Shown in pieces: positions 50,244-57,325 of a stretch of DNA of 64,000 nucleotides. Numbering within the stretch: the stretch's first letter is position 1; each line of letters starts with the position of its first letter. Under the pieces are notes generated by a model. That model was given only the letters and a program-made list of their open reading frames with translations, ran no database searches and had not been told where the DNA came from. The translations under genes and the position numbers were made by a program. This DNA is from Endozoicomonas euniceicola (GTDB taxonomy: Bacteria; Pseudomonadota; Gammaproteobacteria; Pseudomonadales; Endozoicomonadaceae): contig NZ_CP103300.1 of NCBI RefSeq assembly GCF_025562755.1, forward strand, positions 2,915,001 through 2,979,000, in the 5' to 3' direction.

Positions 50244-51359
50244 ATGAAAAGTATTTTAGTGACCGGCGGTGCCGGCTTTATCGGTGCTAATTTTGTCCAC
50301 TACTGGCTGAATCAGCATAAAAACGACAAAGTGATTGTTCTGGATGCCCTGACATACGCAGGCAACATCGCCAGCCTTGAGCCGGTTAAAGACAATCCGA
50401 ATTACACCTTTGTGCATGGCGACATCCTGAATACCGAACTGGTGGAAGAGCTGCTGCGTCATCACAAAGTCGATACCCTGGTTCACTTTGCTGCGGAATC
50501 CCATGTTGACCGTTCTATTACAGGGCCGGATGCGTTTCTGGAAACCAACATCATAGGCACCCACAGCCTGCTGAAAGCGGCTAAAAAAGTCTGGCTGGAT
50601 GAAAACCTGTTAGAAGATAAAGAACACCGCTTCCATCACGTTTCCACCGATGAAGTGTACGGCACCCTGTCGCTGACCGATCCGGCGTTTACTGAAGATA
50701 CGCCTTACGCGCCGAACTCACCTTATGCGGCCAGTAAAGCCTCCAGCGACCATCTGGTTCGTGCCTACAACGAAACCTATGGCCTGAAAACCACCATCAG
50801 CAACTGCTCCAACAACTATGGCCCTTACCACTTCCCGGAAAAGCTGATCCCGCTGGTGATCACAAATATCCTGCACGACAACCCCCTGCCAATATACGGC
50901 GATGGCAAACAAATCCGTGACTGGCTTTATGTAGAAGACCACGCCCGAGGCATTGAGCTGGTACTGGAAAAAGGCAGAATTGGCGAGAACTACAATATCG
51001 GCGGCCATAACGAGTGGCAGAATATCGATATTGTAAAACTGGTCTGTCAGCTAATGAACGAAAGCTTCCAGCTTCCAGCTTCCAGCTTCCAGCTAAAAAA
51101 ACGTTTCCCCAAAGCTAAAGCTGCGATTGAAGGTCGATCTGAATCCCTGATTGAGTACGTAAAAGACCGCCCCGGTCACGACCGCCGCTATGCCATTGAT
51201 GCCGCTAAAACCCGTGCAGAGCTGGGTTATGAGCCGAAAGAATCCTTTGAAACGGGGATTCGTAAGACGGTTGAGTGGTATTTGAGTAATGAGAGTTGGT
51301 GGAAGGCTGTGATGGATGGCAGCTACAAGAACTGGATTGAAAGCCAATATTCAAACTAA
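50244..51359 (+). CDS. rfbB: dTDP-glucose 4,6-dehydratase with a heptamer-derived insert
   Basis: Second enzyme of dTDP-rhamnose synthesis, 371 aa. NAD-binding VTGGAGFIGANFV, STDEVYG and the catalytic YAASKASSDHLV are intact. Residues about 274-283 (SFQLPASSFQL) come from four GCTTCCA units and lengthen the loop before KRFPKAKAAIEGR; the family has a short variable segment here. It is separated from rfbACD by the antisense DUF29 gene and a glycosyltransferase. Confidence 0.95.
   Translation: MKSILVTGGAGFIGANFVHYWLNQHKNDKVIVLDALTYAGNIASLEPVKDNPNYTFVHGDILNTELVEELLRHHKVDTLVHFAAESHVDRSITGPDAFLETNIIGTHSLLKAAKKVWLDENLLEDKEHRFHHVSTDEVYGTLSLTDPAFTEDTPYAPNSPYAASKASSDHLVRAYNETYGLKTTISNCSNNYGPYHFPEKLIPLVITNILHDNPLPIYGDGKQIRDWLYVEDHARGIELVLEKGRIGENYNIGGHNEWQNIDIVKLVCQLMNESFQLPASSFQLKKRFPKAKAAIEGRSESLIEYVKDRPGHDRRYAIDAAKTRAELGYEPKESFETGIRKTVEWYLSNESWWKAVMDGSYKNWIESQYSN
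51064..51094. repeat. Heptamer array (GCTTCCA)x4 inside rfbB
   Basis: Four units plus three bases, in frame, encoding SFQLPASSFQL. Confidence 0.92.
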
Positions 51360-51380
51360 CTGAGTTTGCAGAAAGAAGTA

Positions 51381-52571
51381 ATGATTTACAAACTTGAAAA
51401 CACAATCCAGGACTATGTATGGGGATGTCCTGAATCTATGCTGAAACTGTTCAACATAGAGAATAGCGAAAAAAAGCCCATGGCTGAACTTTGGATGGGC
51501 GCACACCCGAAAGCCCCGTCCAGCCTGATTGGGCATCAGAAATATCAGTCTCTCCTCGATTATATTTCTATTGATGTTGAGGTATTGGGCGAAGCCTCTC
51601 AAAATACATTCGGGTCGGGCTTACCGTTCCTGTTCAAAGTTCTCTCCGCTGATCTGCCCTTGTCTATTCAGGCTCATCCAGATAAAGCCCAGGCTGAAGC
51701 TGGTTTCAAGAGAGAGAATGCTCTCGGGCTGCCTCTGAATGCTGCAAATAGAAACTACCGTGACCCGAATCATAAACCGGAACTGGTTTATGCTCTGACA
51801 CCGTTCAAGGCAATGAATGGGTTCAGACAAGTTAAAGAAATAGTTTCATTATTCAGAATGGCCAACATTAGTGCCCTGACCGAAGCTTTGGATAAGCTGG
51901 ATAACTCTCCGAATGAGTCTGGCTTAAAACTTTTTTATCAAACAATAATGACCCTGAAGGGGCAACAGAAAGAAAATTTGATAAAAGAGGCCTTTGAATA
52001 CTCTAAGCAATCTGACGTTGAAGCCTGGAAAGAAGTTTGCTGTCTGCATGAATATTACCCGGGCGATATAGGTGTTTTAAGCCCTTTGCTGCTTAACCTT
52101 GTGACACTTTCACCCGGAGACGCAATGTTTCTTAAAGCAGGAACGTTGCATGCTTATCTAAAGGGTACTGCCCTTGAAATCATGGCTTGCTCAGATAATG
52201 TTTTGCGAGGTGGACTCACTAAAAAACATGTTGATATTGAAGAGCTATTAAAAACTATCGATTTTGGCAGTACCAGTGAAGATCAATTGCTACTGGAGCC
52301 GACCAATACAAACAACGGTGAGCTTTTATTTAAGGCGCCAGTGAATGATTTTTGCATGAGTATTATTACTCCAGAAGAAAGCCCGGAGCCTTTCTGCATT
52401 AACTCAGCAGAAATACTATTCAGTATCAAAGGTTCGCAGGAAATTATATGTGACAACGGAGAACAGTTGATTTTGCATAAAGGTGAATCTTGTTTCATCA
52501 GTGCAAAAAGCAAACAATTCAGTGTCACAGGCTCAGGACAGTTAGCCCGAGCCAACTCAATTATTCATTAA
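51381..52571 (+). CDS. manA: Mannose-6-phosphate isomerase, class I
   Basis: A Zn-dependent isomerase of 396 aa linking fructose-6-phosphate to mannose-6-phosphate, the first step towards GDP-mannose. MIYKLENTIQDYVWG and ELWMGAHPKAPS begin the fold. The Zn ligands are in QAHPDK, KPELV and the HAYLKGTALEIM region. ATG 51381 is preferred over an upstream TTG. It is followed by manC and manB, a complete GDP-mannose set. Confidence 0.93.
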   Translation: MIYKLENTIQDYVWGCPESMLKLFNIENSEKKPMAELWMGAHPKAPSSLIGHQKYQSLLDYISIDVEVLGEASQNTFGSGLPFLFKVLSADLPLSIQAHPDKAQAEAGFKRENALGLPLNAANRNYRDPNHKPELVYALTPFKAMNGFRQVKEIVSLFRMANISALTEALDKLDNSPNESGLKLFYQTIMTLKGQQKENLIKEAFEYSKQSDVEAWKEVCCLHEYYPGDIGVLSPLLLNLVTLSPGDAMFLKAGTLHAYLKGTALEIMACSDNVLRGGLTKKHVDIEELLKTIDFGSTSEDQLLLEPTNTNNGELLFKAPVNDFCMSIITPEESPEPFCINSAEILFSIKGSQEIICDNGEQLILHKGESCFISAKSKQFSVTGSGQLARANSIIH

Positions 52572-52590
52572 CTCAGCCAAAGCTAGAAAA

Positions 52591-52625
52591 GCTTCAAGCT
52601 TCAAGCTTCAAGCTTCAAGCTTCCA
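52591..52625. repeat. Heptamer array (GCTTCAA)x4-5 upstream of manC
   Basis: Four GCTTCAA units and one GCTTCCA, ending 17 bp before the manC start codon, so it occupies the intergenic ribosome-loading region. Confidence 0.92.
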
Positions 52626-52641
52626 GCCCCCAGTTCCCAAT

Positions 52642-54066
52642 ATGCTATTACCCGTAATAATGTCCGGCGGAAGTGGCTCGCGCCTCTGGCCGCTCTCCCG
52701 CACTTTGAGCCCCAAACAGTTTTTGCCGCTTACTTCTGAGCAAACCATGCTGCAGGAAACGGTAAAAAGACTTGATGGCTTAGAACATCATGACCCTGTG
52801 GTTATCTGTAACGAAGCCCACCGCTTCATTGTTGCTGAACAGCTAAGGCAACAAAACTGCAGCGGCAGTGAAGTTATTCTGGAACCTGCAGGCAGAAATA
52901 CTGCGCCGGCTATTGCACTTGCAGCACTGCAGGCTCAGAAATCAAACCAAGATCCAGTACTATTGGTTCTGGCTGCTGACCATGTCATTACTCAGCCTGA
53001 AGCTTTTCGAATTGCAGTAAAAAAAGCCCTGCCTCTGGCTGAAGATGGCTACCTTGTAACGTTCGGCATTGTTCCTGATAAGCCTGAAACTGGTTATGGC
53101 TATATCAGGCAAGGCAGTGTAATTGGTGAAGACAGTTATCAGGTTTCTGCATTCGTAGAAAAGCCTGACTCAGAAACAGCCAGACAATACCTGGCCAGTG
53201 GTGACTACAGCTGGAACAGTGGAATGTTCCTGTTTAAGGCCAGTCGCTATATTGAAGAGTTGAAAAAACATAGCCCCGACATTCTGGCAGCCTGTGAAAA
53301 AGCCATCGCTAAGACCCAGGAAGATATGGACTTTATTCGCATCGATGCGCAGGCATTTCTGGCCTGTCCTGATGATTCCATTGATTACGCTGTTATGGAA
53401 AAAACAGATCGTGCGGCAATAGTGCCAATGGATGCGGGCTGGAGTGACGTGGGCTCGTGGACCTCATTATGGGAGGTGCTTGAAAAAGACGACAGTGATA
53501 ACGCTACCAAGGGTGATGTTGAGCTGCTTGATGTAAAAGGAAGTTATATCGATGCCCGCAGCAAGCTGGTTGCTGCAGTCGGCGTGAGTGATCTGGTGGT
53601 TGTCGAAACAGAAGACGCAATCCTGGTAGCTGATAAATCCAGAGATCAGGACATTAAGAAAATTGTCGAGCGACTGAAAAAAGACGACCGAATCGAATCC
53701 AGGCATCATCGTGTAGTGTATCGTCCATGGGGCATGGTTCATCTGCAAACTCGCGGTGAGCGTTATAAAGTAAAGAAAATTACAATTAACCCCGGTCAGA
53801 GACTCTCTTTGCAGAAACATTACCATCGGGCCGAGCACTGGGTTGTGGTTGCCGGAACTGCCAAGGTAACTTGCGGTGATACCACTCAGCTGGTCACCGA
53901 AAACCAGTCAACCTATATCCCTGTTGGAATGCCTCATGCTCTGGAAAATCCGGGTAAGTTACCCCTGGAAATGGTAGAGGTTCAGACGGGTTCTTATCTC
54001 TGTAAGGATGACATTGTTCGTCTTGAAGATTTGTACGGTTTTGATAAAGATGTGGCGGAAAAGTGA
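52642..54066 (+). CDS. manC: Mannose-1-phosphate guanylyltransferase / mannose-6-phosphate isomerase, type II
   Basis: A 474-aa bifunctional enzyme (AlgA/ManC/XanB type). The N-terminal pyrophosphorylase has IMSGGSGSRLWPLSR and the FVEKPDSETA sugar-binding region; the C-terminal cupin isomerase has GQRLSLQKHYHRAEHWVVVAGTA. It makes GDP-mannose. Both it and manA can give mannose-6-phosphate, a redundancy common in capsule loci. The stop overlaps the manB start by 4 bp (GTGA). Confidence 0.95.
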   Translation: MLLPVIMSGGSGSRLWPLSRTLSPKQFLPLTSEQTMLQETVKRLDGLEHHDPVVICNEAHRFIVAEQLRQQNCSGSEVILEPAGRNTAPAIALAALQAQKSNQDPVLLVLAADHVITQPEAFRIAVKKALPLAEDGYLVTFGIVPDKPETGYGYIRQGSVIGEDSYQVSAFVEKPDSETARQYLASGDYSWNSGMFLFKASRYIEELKKHSPDILAACEKAIAKTQEDMDFIRIDAQAFLACPDDSIDYAVMEKTDRAAIVPMDAGWSDVGSWTSLWEVLEKDDSDNATKGDVELLDVKGSYIDARSKLVAAVGVSDLVVVETEDAILVADKSRDQDIKKIVERLKKDDRIESRHHRVVYRPWGMVHLQTRGERYKVKKITINPGQRLSLQKHYHRAEHWVVVAGTAKVTCGDTTQLVTENQSTYIPVGMPHALENPGKLPLEMVEVQTGSYLCKDDIVRLEDLYGFDKDVAEK

Positions 54067-55454
54067 AAGAGTTAACCTGTTTTAAAGCCTACGATATTCG
54101 TGGCCAGTTAGGCGAAGAACTTAACGAAGACATAGCCTACCGAATTGGCCGGGCTTATGGTGAATACCTGAAACCGAAAGCGATTGCTGTAGGTGGGGAT
54201 GTCCGTGAAACCAGTGAAAGCCTGAAGCTTGCTGTTGCGAAGGGCTTGCAGGATGCGGGCGTTGATGTAATTGATATCGGCCTTGCCGGTACTGAAGAGA
54301 TTTATTTCGCAGCTCAGCATCTTGATGTTGATGGCGGCATTGAAGTCACCGCCAGCCATAACCCCATTGACTACAACGGCATGAAGCTGGTTCGGGAAGG
54401 AGCCAGACCGGTTAGCGGGGATACGGGGCTTTTTGAGATCAAGAAGTTGGCTGAAGCTGGAGGCTGTGGGCTGGAAGCTGGAAGCTGGAAGCTGGAAGCT
54501 GGAAGCAAAACGGGTGAGTATCAGAAAGTTAGTATTCTTGATGCTTATGTGAAAAAACTTCTGAGCTTCGTGAGTCTTGACAGCTTTACACCTTTGAAAC
54601 TGGTCATTAATAGTGGCAATGGTGCTGCTGGTCATGTGATTGATGCTATTGAAGAGCGCTTTCAAAAGGCTGGCGTACCCATTGAACTGATCAAGGTTCA
54701 TCATGAGCCGGATGGCTCTTTCCCTAATGGTATTCCTAACCCTCTGTTGCCTGAGTGTCGTCAGGACACTATCGATGCTGTTAAAGCTCATGGTGCGGAT
54801 ATGGGTATCGCTTTCGACGGTGACTTTGACCGTTGCTTCCTGTTTGATGAAAACGGCGAGTTCATCGAAGGTTACTACATTGTAGGGCTACTGGGTGAAG
54901 CATTTCTTGCTCATGAAACAGGTGCCAAAATTATCCATGACCCTCGTCTGAGCTGGAATACCATTGAGGTGATCAGCGAAGCAGGTGGTCGCCCGGTTCT
55001 GAGTAAAACCGGCCACGCCTTTATTAAAGAGCGTATGCGGGAAGAGGATGCCGTTTACGGTGGCGAGATGAGTGCTCATCATTACTTCCGTGACTTTGCC
55101 TATTGCGACAGCGGTATGATTCCCTGGCTGCTGGTTTCAGAATTAATGTGCCGTAAGCAGATGAAGCTCTCCGAAATGGTAAAAGAGCGCATTGAAGCTT
55201 ACCCATCCTCCGGTGAGATCAATAGCAAGATCGCAGATCCAAAAGCGGCCATTGAGCGTGTACTGAATGTGTATGAAAAAGATGCACTGGCAGTCGATCA
55301 TACCGACGGTATAAGCCTTGAGTTTGACAACTGGCGCTTTAACCTTCGTTGTTCAAATACAGAACCGGTAGTGCGTTTAAATGTTGAAAGTCGGGCAAAT
55401 TCCGAATTGATGCAAACCAAAACAGATGAAGTACTGGCGCTATTGCGACAGTAA
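54063..55454 (+). CDS. manB: Phosphomannomutase with a heptamer-derived loop
   Basis: A 463-aa CpsG-type enzyme converting mannose-6-phosphate to mannose-1-phosphate. Phospho-serine loop VTASHNPIDYNGMK, metal loop FDGDFDR, sugar loop GGEMSAHHYFRDF and the C-terminal SNTEPVVRLNVE are intact. Residues about 131-148 (AGGCGLEAGSWKLEAGS) replace the usual variable linker after DTGLFEIKKLAE and are encoded by GAAGCTG repeats. The start is GTG 54063. Confidence 0.95.
   Translation: MKELTCFKAYDIRGQLGEELNEDIAYRIGRAYGEYLKPKAIAVGGDVRETSESLKLAVAKGLQDAGVDVIDIGLAGTEEIYFAAQHLDVDGGIEVTASHNPIDYNGMKLVREGARPVSGDTGLFEIKKLAEAGGCGLEAGSWKLEAGSKTGEYQKVSILDAYVKKLLSFVSLDSFTPLKLVINSGNGAAGHVIDAIEERFQKAGVPIELIKVHHEPDGSFPNGIPNPLLPECRQDTIDAVKAHGADMGIAFDGDFDRCFLFDENGEFIEGYYIVGLLGEAFLAHETGAKIIHDPRLSWNTIEVISEAGGRPVLSKTGHAFIKERMREEDAVYGGEMSAHHYFRDFAYCDSGMIPWLLVSELMCRKQMKLSEMVKERIEAYPSSGEINSKIADPKAAIERVLNVYEKDALAVDHTDGISLEFDNWRFNLRCSNTEPVVRLNVESRANSELMQTKTDEVLALLRQ
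54453..54506. repeat. Heptamer array (GAAGCTG)x7 inside manB
   Basis: Seven units (two degenerate: GAGGCTG, TGGGCTG) plus GAAGC, 54 bp in total, in frame. Confidence 0.93.
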
Positions 55455-55580
55455 CAACAGCCAGTCGCCCTGAGTCACAGACAGACTTGGGGTATTCCAC
55501 AGTTTTGAGCGAATAAAACAAAGGGTAAGCTTCCCTGCGCCCAATTTGCTCCTGGCTGTTTCGAATATTTGCCTGTAATC

Positions 55581-55601
55581 GACGGGCGGTAGCGTCTTTT
55601 T
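55581..55601 (+). promoter_or_regulatory. ops-like element (RfaH site) upstream of the glycosyltransferase group
   Basis: GACGGGCGGTAGCGTCTTTTT: the core plus a T-run, as in the kpsM leader. It is 46-66 bp before the next gene. Confidence 0.78.
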
Positions 55602-55646
55602 TGGCCTTACAGCCTTAAAACCTCAAAAATTAAATACAGTAAAACC

Positions 55647-56354
55647 ATGCCATTAGATCAGTTTATTTCTGAAAACTCCTCACGTTTGAACGATATTGAA
55701 AGCCAGATTCGCAGCCAGCTAAGAGAAGGTGGCAGCGATCAGCTTTTTGAACAGCTGGTAAAAGAGTTGTCTAAAACCCGCCTGGTCAGCGAGTGCCTCG
55801 CTCTTGAAAACCAGCAACTTAACAAAAAAGTTCGTGCATTGTCGGTGCCAATGCCAACGCCACTGGTCGATCTGAGCAATAACGACTTCCCCGACGAGTT
55901 ACTCATTGATGCACGTATGCCACTGCGTGGAGAAGATGGTTTCTACGCAATGGAATACACAGGCTCCGATGCCGTTCGCTGGACTGGCCCTGAAAACAGT
56001 TTTTCCTTTTCAATGATGGTTGACCGTTCTCGTCCACTGGCTTTTGAACTGGAAGTAATAAAAGCCATTGCTGAAGAGTGCTGTGAAAATGTGACCTATG
56101 AAATTGATGGCGTAGTCAAGCGTTTAGAAATAGAAGGTCAACTCTGGAAAGGCATCATCCCTGCCTCAGGTAAACCGCAAACACGGGTTACGTTTAACCT
56201 GGCTAAAACATTTACGCCCAGTGAACTGGATGAAAGTTCTACTGATCATCGTCGCCTGGGCGTCGCCTTCAAACAAATGACTATCAAGCCTGCTATGGAA
56301 GAGGTTAAAAACCCGGGCAGTGAGCAGGAAGAACTGGTTCGTAAGGCAGGTTGA
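55647..56354 (+). CDS. Unknown protein, first gene of the glycosyltransferase group
   Basis: A 235-aa protein I cannot place in a family. The N-terminal 70 residues are a predicted coiled coil (FISENSSRLNDIESQIRSQL, then ECLALENQQLNKKVRAL). The remainder (about 80-220) alternates strands and contains MEYTGSDAVRWTGPENSFSF and DRSRPLAFELEV, like a beta-sandwich that might bind sugar. No signal peptide. It overlaps the next gene's upstream region and is translationally close to it, so it probably works in glycan assembly. Confidence 0.75.
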   Translation: MPLDQFISENSSRLNDIESQIRSQLREGGSDQLFEQLVKELSKTRLVSECLALENQQLNKKVRALSVPMPTPLVDLSNNDFPDELLIDARMPLRGEDGFYAMEYTGSDAVRWTGPENSFSFSMMVDRSRPLAFELEVIKAIAEECCENVTYEIDGVVKRLEIEGQLWKGIIPASGKPQTRVTFNLAKTFTPSELDESSTDHRRLGVAFKQMTIKPAMEEVKNPGSEQEELVRKAG

Positions 56355-56365
56355 GAGAAAGAGAA

Positions 56366-57325
56366 ATGGCAAGAATAGCAGCAGCAATCTGTACCTGGAA
56401 CCGATACGACGTACTCCCGAAAGCTATTGAGAGTGTCGCTAAACAGTCGCTGGGTAAACACGAATACAAAATCTTTGTAATCGACAACTCTCCTGACCAC
56501 GACTACTGCGAGGAGTTCGGCAAGCAGTTCGCACATATTGAAAACCTGGAATATGTGGTTGAAAAAATTGCTGGCCTTTCCAATGCCCGTAATGTTGCAA
56601 CCCGCATGTGCGCAGAGCAGGGGATTGACTACATCGCCTACCTGGATGATGACGCCATTGCCCGCCCTGAATGGCTGGAAAAAATACTCGAAGGCTTTGA
56701 CAGCTTTGGTGAAGAAGTTGATGTTGTCGGTGGCCGTGTTGACCCTATGTGGTCTATGCCTCGCCCACGCTGGCTGGGGCCAAAGCTTGAAGGCTATGTT
56801 TCCATCGTCAACTGGGGCGGTGAACTGCGCCTGGCTGAAGAAAGCGAATGGTTTGCAGGCACCAATATTGCCTTTCGTGTTGACACTCTGCAGGTACTGG
56901 GTGGCTTTTCCACTACTCTGGGTCGCACAGGCAGCGGTGCAACGCTGCTTAGCAACGAAGAAACTCAACTGCTGGATCGTATTAAAGAAACTGGCGGCAA
57001 ACGAGTGTATCACCCGGATGCCGCACTGGATCATCTGGTGGAAGAGAAACGTTTATCCCGCCAATGGTTCCGTAAACGGATGGCATGGCAGGCCACGTCT
57101 GATTTTCTGATGAAAGCAGAAGAGTGCATCGAACAGTGTGCCGGGCATTGGGAAAACATTCTCGAATACTCAGCCATGGTGCCACCAAGAGAGCGTACAC
57201 TGCGTGGGTTAATGTACGACACAGATGATGCGGAACTGTTCCACTGGCAACTGTCTGCCATTTACGGCTGGAACGTGCTGAACCTGGCCGGATTTGAAGG
57301 TGTCGCTGAGGAAGAGGTCGCATGA
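56366..57325 (+). CDS. Family 2 glycosyltransferase
   Basis: About 319 aa from ATG 56366 (a purine-rich GAGAGAAAGAG precedes it; the frame is open from a TTG at 56351). GT-A fold: AAAICTWNRYDVLPKAIESV, SNARNVATRMCAEQG, the nucleotide-sugar DXD as YLDDDAIARPEWLE, and the acceptor-side WFAGTNIAFRVDTL. The late LSRQWFRKRMAWQATSDF segment resembles capsule GT2 enzymes. The stop overlaps the next gene by 4 bp. Confidence 0.88.
   Translation: MARIAAAICTWNRYDVLPKAIESVAKQSLGKHEYKIFVIDNSPDHDYCEEFGKQFAHIENLEYVVEKIAGLSNARNVATRMCAEQGIDYIAYLDDDAIARPEWLEKILEGFDSFGEEVDVVGGRVDPMWSMPRPRWLGPKLEGYVSIVNWGGELRLAEESEWFAGTNIAFRVDTLQVLGGFSTTLGRTGSGATLLSNEETQLLDRIKETGGKRVYHPDAALDHLVEEKRLSRQWFRKRMAWQATSDFLMKAEECIEQCAGHWENILEYSAMVPPRERTLRGLMYDTDDAELFHWQLSAIYGWNVLNLAGFEGVAEEEVA

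Noticed and set aside
30428..55595. GACGGGCGGTAGCGT first taken for an unknown dispersed repeat, or for a 16S rRNA 3'-region fragment
   Set aside because: It matches the ops core of JUMPstart, and 16S rRNA diverges after GACGGGCGGT, so it is listed as an RfaH site instead.
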